The notes beneath the pieces were generated by a model. It ran no database searches, had not been told where the DNA came from, and saw nothing but the letters and a program-made list of their open reading frames with translations. Below, piece by piece: positions 35,498-44,552 of a stretch of 64,000 bases of DNA (position 1 is the first letter of the stretch; each line of letters begins with the position of its first letter). This stretch comes from Paracholeplasma manati (GTDB lineage: Bacteria; Bacillota_I; Bacilli_A; Acholeplasmatales; UBA5453): assembly GCF_025742995.1 (NCBI RefSeq), contig NZ_JAOVQM010000005.1, forward strand, positions 1 through 64,000, read 5' to 3'. The position numbers and the translations under genes are program-made.

Positions 35498-35580
35498 CTG
35501 ATCACCTTGCGTAACCCTAGTATATCATTTTTTTGAAATAACATAAATGTGAAATGATTTTAGGGTCTAATGATGTGAAA

Positions 35581-35604
35581 AGACCCATTCAAATGAATGA
35601 GTCT
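35581..35604 (-). terminator. Weak terminator after the surface protein gene
   Basis: Stem AGACTCATTC/GAATGGGTCT on the minus strand (35595-35604 with 35581-35590, one G-T pair), 4-base loop and only four T residues. Confidence 0.6.
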
Positions 35605-35612
35605 AATGACGT

Positions 35613-37169
35613 TTATGCTTTTTTCAGTCTTCGATACATAATAAAACCAACCCCTGCGATTCCAATGACCCCAAATGACACATAAATCCATGGTATGGGT
35701 TCTGATTCACTGACATAGTCAACTGCGAGTCTACTTTGATACGTGATACCATCGATTTCATAACTATAATAAATATAGGCTTTTTCTCTTTTGCTTTGGA
35801 GGTGTTCCGTTTCATCCAACAAGATTTGAAGATTTCTTGGAGATGCCCCAGTTTGGGCCATTTGATTGGTTAACCATTCGATGACTTCTTCTCTTGTCAT
35901 CGATTCGTAGGTATCGATATCCAATACATAATCTGCGGTGTCGAAAACAGGTGCGGTATCATCGATGACATGCAAATGCACTGTTCTTAAAGTTTCATTT
36001 CCAGCAGCATCTTTACAGCGCACATAAATGGTATGATTTTTAATCAATGTGCCATCATAATCAGCCAAGAAAATGTTGAGCTTGTATGTGATATCACCAT
36101 CATGAGCATCCATTGCGCGATACAAACTGGTAATCTGTTCGAGTGTTCTTGCACCATCACTTAAATATGTATAAATGACATCGGGTCCTGTAATCACCGG
36201 TGGTTTCGTATCCACCACGCGAACTTGAATCGTCTTGGTTGTTTCATTAAAGGATCCGTCCATCACACTTAAGACAATGTTATAAGTGCCTGCTTGGTTC
36301 ATATTCGGTGTGTACTCATCACTGACCACATCGATATCTTCATTGGTCAGTGCAGTCACGTTATCGGAAACAGTGATTTGTGACAACATGTCGGCCATCA
36401 CAAGTGGAGTGCCGTGTTCAATCGTGTAGGTATCTAAACCCGTCATGATGGGTTTGGTTCTATCGATGACTTTGACCATCATTTCAAAATAACTGGTATT
36501 GGTCATTTGATCTGATGCACGATACTGTAGAAAAAACTCACCCAATTCCGGATTGGAATCGTCATAATCGCCGCCCAAAAAATCCATTTTTAATGACCCA
36601 CCTTTTGGATCACTGATGGATAAACTTTGTCTGATGGTCGCTTCGGGTACAGGATGATCGATATCGACTAAATAAACACCATGATAATAAATGGGTGCGT
36701 TTGAAATGTAATACTCAAAACCCGTAAATTGAGCGTAAGTTCCTTCGTACAACATGATGTTATACCCTGTGGTAGCCATGGCAGGAATGTTTCTAAACAA
36801 TAGCGTTTCTACCGTACTAATGAACGTGTAATACCAGCGTTCATTGGTCAAATCCACACTGATATCTTTGGTTTGACAGTTCACGTTTTCCTTTTCACAA
36901 TGGGTTAAAAATGGATATTCATCTTGTGAGAAATTATCCACCCCAATGTAATCTAAATCCATCACCAACGTGTAGGACACATTCTTTTTAATTTTGATGT
37001 GCGTGAACATATCGATATCTCTAGGTTCTGTCCGTTGGATGTTTCTTAAGTCTAAATAGTTTTTCCCATAAGGAAACCTCAACGCATTGGTGGCGTAATC
37101 CGCAGCTTGAATGGATAAGCCAGAGAAAAACACCATGAATAAACAACTTAAAATCCATATTTTTTTCAA
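35613..37169 (-). CDS. Membrane-anchored surface protein with DUF5011/HYR-like Ig domains
   Basis: 518 residues. N-terminal signal peptide (about 1-22) and C-terminal transmembrane helix ('WIYVSFGVIGIAGVGFIMY') followed by RRLKKA, so the body is extracellular. Two or three Ig-like DUF5011/HYR-type repeats are visible at about residues 240-420 ('AGTYNIVLSVMDGSFNET', 'VRVVDTKPPVITGPD', 'VRCKDAAGNETLRTVHLHVID'). The N-terminal 230 residues are beta-rich and unassigned. The start is TTG, with GAGGTGA eight bases upstream, and that site lies in the 3' arm of a hairpin (37175-37203). Function unknown; probably adhesion or a structural surface role. Confidence 0.75.
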   Translation of the reverse strand: MKKIWILSCLFMVFFSGLSIQAADYATNALRFPYGKNYLDLRNIQRTEPRDIDMFTHIKIKKNVSYTLVMDLDYIGVDNFSQDEYPFLTHCEKENVNCQTKDISVDLTNERWYYTFISTVETLLFRNIPAMATTGYNIMLYEGTYAQFTGFEYYISNAPIYYHGVYLVDIDHPVPEATIRQSLSISDPKGGSLKMDFLGGDYDDSNPELGEFFLQYRASDQMTNTSYFEMMVKVIDRTKPIMTGLDTYTIEHGTPLVMADMLSQITVSDNVTALTNEDIDVVSDEYTPNMNQAGTYNIVLSVMDGSFNETTKTIQVRVVDTKPPVITGPDVIYTYLSDGARTLEQITSLYRAMDAHDGDITYKLNIFLADYDGTLIKNHTIYVRCKDAAGNETLRTVHLHVIDDTAPVFDTADYVLDIDTYESMTREEVIEWLTNQMAQTGASPRNLQILLDETEHLQSKREKAYIYYSYEIDGITYQSRLAVDYVSESEPIPWIYVSFGVIGIAGVGFIMYRRLKKA

Positions 37170-37203
37170 AAAAAATCACCTCTACATAATACGTACAGGT
37201 GAT
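37168..37203 (-). promoter_or_regulatory. Terminator-like hairpin that also covers a ribosome-binding site
   Basis: Minus strand ATCACCT (37197-37203) pairs with AGGTGAT (37175-37181) across a 15-base loop, followed by eight T residues. The AGGTGA in the 3' arm is the ribosome-binding site for the TTG start at 37169. It can terminate read-through from the cyclase gene or block translation. Confidence 0.6.
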
Positions 37204-37221
37204 CAGATGATTTTTACTTTT

Positions 37222-37761
37222 TTATATTTCAACAAATACACGACACGGGCTACTATCCGCGTGGATTTTGAGTGGGATAATATACGCTTTAAAGGTTTGA
37301 TTGGAAGGTAATTGATCAAAATTGGTCGCGTTCTCAACGATGAATACACCCGCACCTAATAATAATTGGTGGATCGGGTAAGGCGATTCATCTGGTGATG
37401 TGCCTTCAAGCACGATTACACGAATGGGATGTTTCAATAAGGATTGTACAAACGTTTCGGTTAAATAACCATTAGAACGTATAAAGAGAATCGATTCACC
37501 TGCATCATTGTAGGGCTGACCATCGTCAATCAGTCGTGCTTTTCCAATGAATGTATCCAGTGGGAACGCGTCTATGTATGGTTGATTTGAAATAAAGTGT
37601 TTGGGTCCATCGATATGCGTACCACTATGCATTGAGGTCATTAATAGATGGTTTTCATAGCCATCTTTTTCAACCTCAGCGATGGTTGTTAATGAGACTT
37701 TCGGGTCACCTGGATAGACAGTCATCCCATCTTCAATGGTTTTAGTAAGGTCAATAATCAT
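37222..37761 (-). CDS. Cyclase-family (KynB-type) metal-dependent hydrolase
   Basis: A 179-residue protein of the cyclase family (PF04199), which includes arylformamidase KynB and other Mn/Zn hydrolases. The signature 'HSGTHIDGPKHF' carries the metal ligands; 'DLTKTIEDGMTVYPGDP' at the N-terminus and 'TSPDESPYP' also fit. Substrate not predictable: there are no tryptophan catabolism genes nearby. It starts 2 bases after the mgsA stop, so it is co-translated with methylglyoxal synthase. Confidence 0.9.
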   Translation of the reverse strand: MIIDLTKTIEDGMTVYPGDPKVSLTTIAEVEKDGYENHLLMTSMHSGTHIDGPKHFISNQPYIDAFPLDTFIGKARLIDDGQPYNDAGESILFIRSNGYLTETFVQSLLKHPIRVIVLEGTSPDESPYPIHQLLLGAGVFIVENATNFDQLPSNQTFKAYIIPLKIHADSSPCRVFVEI

Positions 37762-37763
37762 GG

Positions 37764-38162
37764 CTATTTACTCGATAAATACTTATTCGATATTTGATTG
37801 GCATCCAAGGCTTTTAACATGATTTCAGCCGAAGTCTTATTGGTTGCGAGCGGGATTGAAAAGACATCACACAGCCTTAATAACGCGGAAACATCCGGTT
37901 CATGCGGTTGGGCTGTGAGCGGGTCTCTTAAAAAGATGACCAAATCCAGCTGGTTGTCTGCAACCATAGAACCTATTTGTTGGTCACCACCGAGCGGACC
38001 TGATTTCATCCGAATGATGGACAATCCAGTTTCACCAATGATGAGGGTCCCTGTGGTACCTGTCGCGTACAAGGTATGTTTGGCTAAAATGTCTCGATAC
38101 TTCTTGGCTAAATCGATGATTTCTGGTTTTTTCTTATCGTGTGCTATGAGTGCTACTCGCAT
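37764..38162 (-). CDS. mgsA: Methylglyoxal synthase
   Basis: About 132 residues, full length. It converts dihydroxyacetone phosphate to methylglyoxal and phosphate, a bypass that frees phosphate when sugar phosphates build up. The catalytic Asp lies in '[10 protein letters not shown]'; 'ATGTTGTLI' binds phosphate and '[14 protein letters not shown]' is the conserved loop. I chose the ATG at 38160-38162 ('[12 protein letters not shown]'), which follows AAGGGGTGATGAT. The upstream ATG at 38183 would bury that site. Confidence 0.96.
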   Translation of the reverse strand: MRVALIAHDKKKPEIIDLAKKYRDILAKHTLYATGTTGTLIIGETGLSIIRMKSGPLGGDQQIGSMVADNQLDLVIFLRDPLTAQPHEPDVSALLRLCDVFSIPLATNKTSAEIMLKALDANQISNKYLSSK

Positions 38163-38198
38163 ATCATCACCCCTTAATACCATTGTATCAAGAAATGC

Positions 38199-40139
38199 TT
38201 ACTTATTTAACCCATCTTTTAAAGCAATCAACAATTGGCCTGATGTATCGGTACCATATTCCCAAAACATGATGCCTCCCAAGCCTTGTTCAATGACATA
38301 ATCACTCTTCTCTTGAATGGATCTTGGGTTGTCATAAGAAATGAATTCCGTACCATCTGTCTTTAAAATATAAGGCACACCAGCACGGGTATCGTAAGCT
38401 TTGATATAATCGTCATTATTCAAATAGTTCAGTAGAATATTATTGTAATAGACAGACCCCGCATTGATCCATGACCCAAATGTTTGAGTACTTGCGTTGT
38501 AGGTTCTCGTTTGTTTGATGCCATAGAATGCGACACCGACGATGATTTTATCGTATGAAATACCATAAGTAGATTTAAAGTTTTTGACGGTTTCATCGAT
38601 GGACGCAGTCGATAAAGAACGACCTACCAATAAAGTAGTATTGTGATAAGTGGTTGCGCGATAAAGGGCATTTTGATATTGACCATTGGCGTTACTCATG
38701 CCGTAAGTCATCAGGTTTATATAATCTAAATAGACTTTGGAATTATTTAAATCATATCTTGGTGGTTGCCAGATACCACCGGTAATCGCGGTGGTCACCA
38801 AGTGGTTCGGATTATTGGCTTTCACCTTTTCATAGACTACTTTCATCAAAGCCGTGTATCTGGTTTTTTCTGAATCGGTTGGGGTCTCCCAGTCGATATC
38901 GACACCATCAAATCCATATTGATTGATCATCGAAACAATATTATCCGCGAAGGTATTTACCAAGTTTTGACTCGCAGCGATGGTGCTCCAAGAAGATTCA
39001 GGTGCCACCGACATGATGACCCAATTGCCATAGACTTTGGCTTTCGGCATGATGTAGGTTTGGATGTTGCTTAAATAGGTTTCGCCGTACAATGCACCAG
39101 TGGCGTCGGCTGTAATAAATGCTGTATTGATGATGTCTAATGTCTCAAAGAAATCATCATTGACCGTGTTATATCCACGATAAATGTAACTGGAGGCGAT
39201 GGGACCTTCTAAGGATTTGTACCCTGGAACAACGATGTCAAAAGATAGGGTATCCGTGATTTCACCTGTGATGTTGGCTATGAGTGTGACTGTTGTGGTT
39301 TGATAGGGTCTTTTGTATAAACCGCTATTCGAAATGACTTCAGGATGGCTTGAAGTCCATTCCATAAAGTAGCCGCTAAAGACCAGTGGCAAACCCACAC
39401 TTTCCTCTGTCAAATCTGGCAAAAGATCTTCTAGATAAGTTTGTAATTCATTCACGGTTTTTGACCCCCATTTCGCAACATAAGTCATCGATTGGATGTG
39501 ATCATTGGTCATATAACCAGGGTAACTCAATACGGTTTGCCCTTGGTATTCCCAACCCAAGAAGCGAAACCCTTCTTTGACGGGTGTTGGTAATCTGGTG
39601 GGCTCTAATAAGGTTAATTGTGGATTTTGATATAGTTCTGCTTCCCCATAAAAAGAGACCTTGAGTTCACCTTCTGTATAAGCAATCACATCCGTTTCGA
39701 ATTGCACAAACATTTTTTGATTGGGTTCATTGGTATACTCGATGATTTGGTTTAAACTTTCAGTATCTGGTAATTGTTGGTGTGCGCCAATGATATAATC
39801 ATACTCAGGTAAGGTTAAGTTTTCTACGGCAGCGGTCATCGGATCGACATAGACCACTTCATAGAGACCAACTGCCTGGTTATAGGCGATGAACAGTTTG
39901 TAAAACCATCTGAGTTTGGTTTGTGTATGATCCATGAGTGATAGTGAACTACCACTGGTATCATTTTTACTCGTGATGGTTAAAGCGCTATTGGGTTCAA
40001 TGGTGGACAAATAAGACGCATCCATATGGCCCCCATTGAGGTCTAAAGTCACCTCAACTGGTTGTAATGTCGGTTTTTGACAAGCCATCAACATGAACAT
40101 AAAAATGCTTATGAAGATGGTTGGAATGGTTTTTTTCAT
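38199..40139 (-). CDS. GH18 chitinase-type lipoprotein with InlB B-repeat and Ig-like modules
   Basis: A 646-residue surface lipoprotein (lipobox 'LMAC', Cys20). Residues about 25-225 include InlB B-repeat/Flg_new-like sequence ('EGFRFLGWEYQG', 'MTYVAKWGS'), then an Ig-like domain ('FMEWTSSHPEVISNSGLY'). About 310-640 is a glycoside hydrolase 18 TIM barrel with the complete DxxDxDxE motif 'DGVDIDWE' (catalytic Glu near 417) and the closing 'GGIMFWEYGTD'. GH18 enzymes cleave chitin or the GlcNAc-beta-1,4 linkages of glycans; endo-N-acetylglucosaminidase activity is possible. It starts from an extended -10 promoter and is followed by mgsA. Confidence 0.92.
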   Translation of the reverse strand: MKKTIPTIFISIFMFMLMACQKPTLQPVEVTLDLNGGHMDASYLSTIEPNSALTITSKNDTSGSSLSLMDHTQTKLRWFYKLFIAYNQAVGLYEVVYVDPMTAAVENLTLPEYDYIIGAHQQLPDTESLNQIIEYTNEPNQKMFVQFETDVIAYTEGELKVSFYGEAELYQNPQLTLLEPTRLPTPVKEGFRFLGWEYQGQTVLSYPGYMTNDHIQSMTYVAKWGSKTVNELQTYLEDLLPDLTEESVGLPLVFSGYFMEWTSSHPEVISNSGLYKRPYQTTTVTLIANITGEITDTLSFDIVVPGYKSLEGPIASSYIYRGYNTVNDDFFETLDIINTAFITADATGALYGETYLSNIQTYIMPKAKVYGNWVIMSVAPESSWSTIAASQNLVNTFADNIVSMINQYGFDGVDIDWETPTDSEKTRYTALMKVVYEKVKANNPNHLVTTAITGGIWQPPRYDLNNSKVYLDYINLMTYGMSNANGQYQNALYRATTYHNTTLLVGRSLSTASIDETVKNFKSTYGISYDKIIVGVAFYGIKQTRTYNASTQTFGSWINAGSVYYNNILLNYLNNDDYIKAYDTRAGVPYILKTDGTEFISYDNPRSIQEKSDYVIEQGLGGIMFWEYGTDTSGQLLIALKDGLNK

Positions 40140-40175
40140 GGTATTTTCCTCGGTTTTAATCCATAGTATGTCTTT

Positions 40176-40184
40176 ATTATAACA
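40176..40184 (-). promoter_or_regulatory. Extended -10 promoter of the GH18 gene
   Basis: Minus strand TGT-TATAAT, about 40 bases upstream of the start; -35 poor. Confidence 0.5.
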
Positions 40185-40246
40185 TAATAAAAATGGTCAT
40201 TTTTTTAAGGTGCGAAAACTATTGCCAAAGAGAGGTGTGATATTCA

Positions 40247-41161
40247 ATGTTGACAACCCATCATGAAATCATCAACGAAAAGACGTATGCTTATTTCAAT
40301 CAAGCAATCCTCGAAAGTCAGTTCTACCTGCCGATGACCTTCGAACAGTTCAAATATTTATCCCAAACACACTATGTCATGATTCATGTTACGGATGACC
40401 AAATTCAAGGTTTGTTGATGGGGAGTTTTAAAGACAACGCATGCTATATCGCTTATTTACTCGGTACAAAGGCAGCTCAATACGCTTTGTTGAATGACTT
40501 AGAATATCAATTGAGAACCACTTCAATCAAGACATTATGGTGGTCATATAATAACCCAATCAAGGTGCCTTTCTATACAAATCCCCCCCACATTCATTTC
40601 AATGCTCAAGGGGTGTTAAAGGATTCTCCTATTGAGTCCTTATTGTTAAGTTCTGGTTATCAAATTTACGCCACAATGGATACCTATGAAGTCGATTTAA
40701 CTTCGTTTCAAAAAAACGATTATTTGGCAGAAAAAACCATTCATTTAAAACAGTTGGGGATTGAATTTGTGGTGTTAAACGAGTGTACAAAATCGGTGGA
40801 TGATTTTCTTCAATTGTTACCTAATCCTGCTTTTGTAGATGTCATCAGACATGGGATTGCTGCCTCTAAACCCATTTTATTTGTGATGTATAATGGCTCA
40901 ATCATGGGATTTACTGGTCCAATCAGTGTCGATACTGATGGCCGTGGTGTATTCGGCGGCATCGAGATACTAGATGCTTTACAAGGGTATGGGGCAGGCA
41001 AATTACTCTTCTTTAAATTGCTTCAAACATTTAAAGATATGGGGGCTACTTACGTGACTTTATTCACGGGTCAAAACAACCCTGCGAAGCATATTTACAT
41101 GGCCGCTGGCTGCCAAATCACACACACATTTTATCTCATGAAAAAGGAACTCTATCGCTAG
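40247..41161 (+). CDS. GNAT-family N-acetyltransferase
   Basis: A 304-residue protein. The C-terminal third is a GNAT fold: 'GFTGPISVDTDGRGVFGG' (beta4), 'EILDALQGYGAGKLLFFKLL' (acetyl-CoA pyrophosphate loop, Q-G-Y-G-A-G) and 'YVTLFTGQNNPAKHIYMAAG' (beta5/alpha4). The N-terminal part looks like a second, degenerate GNAT-like domain. Acceptor unknown; a neighbouring amino-sugar locus makes a sugar amine conceivable, but it is on the opposite strand and not part of that operon. GAGAGGTGTG precedes the ATG. Confidence 0.85.
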   Translation: MLTTHHEIINEKTYAYFNQAILESQFYLPMTFEQFKYLSQTHYVMIHVTDDQIQGLLMGSFKDNACYIAYLLGTKAAQYALLNDLEYQLRTTSIKTLWWSYNNPIKVPFYTNPPHIHFNAQGVLKDSPIESLLLSSGYQIYATMDTYEVDLTSFQKNDYLAEKTIHLKQLGIEFVVLNECTKSVDDFLQLLPNPAFVDVIRHGIAASKPILFVMYNGSIMGFTGPISVDTDGRGVFGGIEILDALQGYGAGKLLFFKLLQTFKDMGATYVTLFTGQNNPAKHIYMAAGCQITHTFYLMKKELYR

Positions 41162-41170
41162 AGTTCCTTT
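41143..41170. terminator. Bidirectional terminator between GNAT gene and murQ
   Basis: A perfect 12-bp stem, AAAGGAACTCTA (41143-41154) with TAGAGTTCCTTT (41159-41170), loop TCGC. It overlaps the GNAT stop and ends the 18-kb minus-strand operon. Confidence 0.93.
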
Positions 41171-41174
41171 GTTT

Positions 41175-42074
41175 TTAGAGTCGTTTCAGTGATTCACGGA
41201 TGTTTCCGTTGTGATCCATTAAAATCTCTTTAATCTTGTCTTTATCTTCGATTTTTGACATGATTGAAAATATCGCGAACTTCACGGAATCGTATTTCAT
41301 TAAATGAGCAACTGCTGTATCCTTATTGCATCCAGTGACATCCATAACAATGGATGTGGCACGTGATACCAATTTATCATTGGACATTTGCACGTCAACC
41401 ATGAGGTTTTCATACACCTTACCGATTTTAACCATGGAAGCTGTTGTAATCATATTCATGATGAGTTTTTGAGCTGTGCCTGATTTCATTCTTGTTGAAC
41501 CCGTCAATGGTTCTGCCCCAGTGATGGCTTCAATCGGATGCTTGGCTGTCGCTGCGATCACTGAATTGGAGGATGTGGTGATACAAGCGGTTTGACAACC
41601 GAGTTCGTTGGCATATTCCACTGCCCCTACAGCGTATGGGGTTCTGCCACTCGCGGTGACACCAATGACCACATCGTTGGCTTTAAGCTTCTTACGTTTT
41701 AAGTCTTTAATCGCTGCTTTTTTGGAATCTTCGACTTTTTCAATTGGGAACCTCAAAGCTTTGTTTCCACCAGCGATGATGCCGATAACCATATCTTTAG
41801 ACACACCAAAGGTTGGTGGACATTCTGAGGCATCTAGGACACCTAAGCGGCCCGATGTGCCGGCACCGACATAGATGAGGCGTCCACCTTTTTGGAAAGC
41901 TTGTGTGACGACATCGACCACGTTGGATATTTGTCCTAGCGCTTTTTCAACGGCGATAGGCACCAATTTGTCTTCATTGTTAATCATCGTCAAGATTTCT
42001 TGAGTGGATACCAAATCGATGTTTCGAGTGTTTTCATTACGTTTTTCAGTACTAATTTTTCCAATGTCTACCAT
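41175..42074 (-). CDS. murQ: N-acetylmuramic acid 6-phosphate etherase MurQ
   Basis: A 299-residue SIS-domain lyase that removes the lactyl ether from MurNAc-6-phosphate to give GlcNAc-6-phosphate. The signature 'GAGTSGRLGVLDASECPPTFG' region carries the catalytic Glu; 'PIEKVEDS' supplies the second acidic residue, and 'LTGSTRMKSGTAQKLIMN' is the sugar-phosphate loop. Full length. It is last in the operon, 5 bases after the kinase gene, with AAAGGGG before the ATG. In the pathway it acts after NamZ/NagZ and the kinase. Confidence 0.97.
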   Translation of the reverse strand: MVDIGKISTEKRNENTRNIDLVSTQEILTMINNEDKLVPIAVEKALGQISNVVDVVTQAFQKGGRLIYVGAGTSGRLGVLDASECPPTFGVSKDMVIGIIAGGNKALRFPIEKVEDSKKAAIKDLKRKKLKANDVVIGVTASGRTPYAVGAVEYANELGCQTACITTSSNSVIAATAKHPIEAITGAEPLTGSTRMKSGTAQKLIMNMITTASMVKIGKVYENLMVDVQMSNDKLVSRATSIVMDVTGCNKDTAVAHLMKYDSVKFAIFSIMSKIEDKDKIKEILMDHNGNIRESLKRL

Positions 42075-42079
42075 AGTTT

Positions 42080-42991
42080 TTACCCCTTTGTAAAGTGTTT
42101 TATCGCGAGATGGTAAGCCCCTTTGACAGGTTCAACTGGGACTTCTTCGATGTCAAAAGACGGCATTCTGTCTTTGAGATACGCGATCATGGATGTTTTG
42201 ACGGCTGGTGCTTGAAGGACAAATGATCCTCTTGGCGCTACCTTCACACGGTGTGGATGGATGAATCGCTTGTAGGCGTTATAAATCTGTTCACCTAACA
42301 TTTCCCCTTCTTTTTGATATAAAGAGAGGGTGAGTTCATCCCCTGTTCTCGCGAGTTCTCCCATTTTCGGCGATAAACCAGCGATTTCACTTTTGTTTTT
42401 GTTGTAGATGTAAGCGATGATGTCCGCTTCGCTTTGTCCTTTGATTTCTTTTAACAACAACTTAGATAAAGGACTAAATCCCAGGTTGTGTTCACTTTCA
42501 TAGATGAGATTTTTAAATGCGCTGATGACCACGTGATAGGCACTACCTTCATCCCCTAGGAGGTGTCCATAACCCCCAATGGTGTTGATGGCTTCCTCTT
42601 TTAAGGTAATCACAGCACTGCCTGTACCACCAATCGCCATAATGACCGCTTGATCGGGTTCTTTTTCAACCGAATACAAACCAATCATCGCGTCGGTATC
42701 TAACCTGACTTTTGCGTGAAATCGTTGTTCAAGGGACGCTTCGACCCCTTTGTCTTTCATTTTGGTTGCACCAGCGATACCCAATTGAATCCATAATTCG
42801 TATTCGACTACTGGGATTTTTGAAACGAGTGTTTGAATGGTTTGTTCGATGTTTTTCAATGCTTCTGTTTCATCGATTGAAAAGTTCGAAAAACCACCCA
42901 AAGCCCGAGCGATTTCTCGCCCTTCAAAGTCATACAATACTGCGAGGGTTTTGGTGCCACCACCATCGATGCCGATGATCCATTTATCCAT
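42080..42991 (-). CDS. BadF/BcrA-type amino-sugar kinase (MurK/NagK-like)
   Basis: A 303-residue ASKHA-fold kinase: phosphate 1 'GIDGGGTKTLAV', phosphate 2 'AIGGTGSAVI', and 'GGYGHLLGDEGSAYHV', the hallmark of the BadF/BadG/BcrA/BcrD family that includes GlcNAc kinase and the MurNAc/GlcNAc kinase MurK of Clostridium acetobutylicum. Between nagZ and murQ, and with no PTS MurNAc transporter in the window, it most likely phosphorylates free cytosolic MurNAc and GlcNAc at O-6. It overlaps nagZ by 8 bases. Confidence 0.9.
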   Translation of the reverse strand: MDKWIIGIDGGGTKTLAVLYDFEGREIARALGGFSNFSIDETEALKNIEQTIQTLVSKIPVVEYELWIQLGIAGATKMKDKGVEASLEQRFHAKVRLDTDAMIGLYSVEKEPDQAVIMAIGGTGSAVITLKEEAINTIGGYGHLLGDEGSAYHVVISAFKNLIYESEHNLGFSPLSKLLLKEIKGQSEADIIAYIYNKNKSEIAGLSPKMGELARTGDELTLSLYQKEGEMLGEQIYNAYKRFIHPHRVKVAPRGSFVLQAPAVKTSMIAYLKDRMPSFDIEEVPVEPVKGAYHLAIKHFTKG

Positions 42992-44552
42992 GTATTGGTA
43001 ACCTCCCTTTCAGTGTGAGTTGACCTTTTAGATACTCAATGAGGATGGTCATTGAGTTGGGTGTATATTCATACAAGCATACATAATTTTTAATGTTGGG
43101 ATTAAAATGCAAGTCATAAGGATTTCTCATGGAAACCACATAGACTTCTTTTGATAGGGCTTGAAGTTGATCAATTAATGCGAGTTGTTGTTGATAGATG
43201 TTGCCATTGTAGGTTGTAACGACGATTTGATCATATCCTTTGGCTTTTTTAACCACATCTTGAATGACTTCATCACTTGGATTGACAGGCATCAAGTATC
43301 GTCCGATATCTGGTAAACTCGCTTTGATTTGTTTGGTGATCAAGTAATTCCCTTCGGTATCATCGGCCCCAGAAGTCACTTGAGGTGATACCCCAATAAA
43401 GAGCGTTTTACCTTTAGGTTGATAGATGTCACCTTTAACCAAAGTAGCTGCCCTTCTGACGGTTTCAAGGGCGTAAGCTTTATGCATTTCGTTGACGACC
43501 ACAGACTCAATACCTAGGTAGGTTTGATTGATGATGTGTGTATTTATCAAGGTTTTATATTTAAGCACTCGAGATACACGTTCATCTAATACTGACATGG
43601 GTAATTCATTCGTTAAAACCGCTTGTTTGAATCGTTCAAAGGCTTGGATTTGGTATTCATAGGAATGACAAATGCACACCAGATTCGCGCCAGCTTGAAC
43701 TGCCATGAGTGACGCTTCTACGGTGCCGTAAGCATCTTGAACTGCCTTCATTTCCATGCCATCTGTAACGATGAGACCTTCAAATCCCAAATCATTTCTC
43801 AAGAATTCCGTTAAACACTTTTTAGATAAAGTGGCCGGTAATCCCTGTTCACTAAATACAGGAAAGTCGATGTGTGATGTCATTAAGGCGTGAATGCCTT
43901 TTTGAATGGCATTTCTAAATGGCACCAATTCAATGGCTTCCAATCGATCCAAATCGTAGTCCACTTTTGGTAAAGCGAGGTGTGAATCCAAATGGGTATC
44001 ACCATGACCCGGAAAATGCTTCCCGGTTGAAAGGATTTTGGTTTGTTGTCCTTTGAAAAAAGCCTCTGAGAATTGTGATACTTTATGTGGGTCATCGGAG
44101 AAACTACGTACCCCAATGACGGGATTTTTAGGGTTGTTGTTGACATCTAAGATTGGCGCAAGGTTCATATTGATGCCTAATGCATCCAATTCTTCTGCCA
44201 TATACGTACCATTTTTTAAGGCATATTCAACATCATCTGTCGCGGCGATGGTCATCGCCCCAGGGAAGAAGGTTGCGCCATTGAATATGCGTGTGACCAT
44301 ACCACCTTCTTGGTCAATGCTAATGAACATCGGGACACGTAAATGTTTTGTCGCTTCCAATTGAAGCGATTGATTCAATTGGAAGAGTTGTTCTGGCGAG
44401 ATACAATTTCTCGCAAACAAGATTACATTACCTAACTTATATTTGACGATCATCTCTTTAGTGACTTCATCGAGGTGGTCTTTTTGGATGCCAAACATAA
44501 ATAATTGGCCAATTTTCTCTTCCAAACTCAATTTGTTAATATCATACGTCAT
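42984..44552 (-). CDS. nagZ: Cytosolic beta-N-acetylglucosaminidase NagZ (GH3)
   Basis: A 522-residue GH3 enzyme that removes non-reducing GlcNAc from GlcNAc-MurNAc saccharides. It has the NagZ-specific His/Asp general-acid loop 'KHFPGHGDTHLDSHLALP' and the nucleophile Asp in 'VTDGMEMKAV'. A second, C-terminal alpha/beta domain (about 360-520) is present, as in Bacillus NagZ, but there is no signal peptide, unlike that secreted enzyme. So substrate must be imported. It overlaps namZ by 11 bases and murK by 8; namZ ends with TGA inside this gene's start. Confidence 0.94.
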   Translation of the reverse strand: MTYDINKLSLEEKIGQLFMFGIQKDHLDEVTKEMIVKYKLGNVILFARNCISPEQLFQLNQSLQLEATKHLRVPMFISIDQEGGMVTRIFNGATFFPGAMTIAATDDVEYALKNGTYMAEELDALGINMNLAPILDVNNNPKNPVIGVRSFSDDPHKVSQFSEAFFKGQQTKILSTGKHFPGHGDTHLDSHLALPKVDYDLDRLEAIELVPFRNAIQKGIHALMTSHIDFPVFSEQGLPATLSKKCLTEFLRNDLGFEGLIVTDGMEMKAVQDAYGTVEASLMAVQAGANLVCICHSYEYQIQAFERFKQAVLTNELPMSVLDERVSRVLKYKTLINTHIINQTYLGIESVVVNEMHKAYALETVRRAATLVKGDIYQPKGKTLFIGVSPQVTSGADDTEGNYLITKQIKASLPDIGRYLMPVNPSDEVIQDVVKKAKGYDQIVVTTYNGNIYQQQLALIDQLQALSKEVYVVSMRNPYDLHFNPNIKNYVCLYEYTPNSMTILIEYLKGQLTLKGRLPIHG

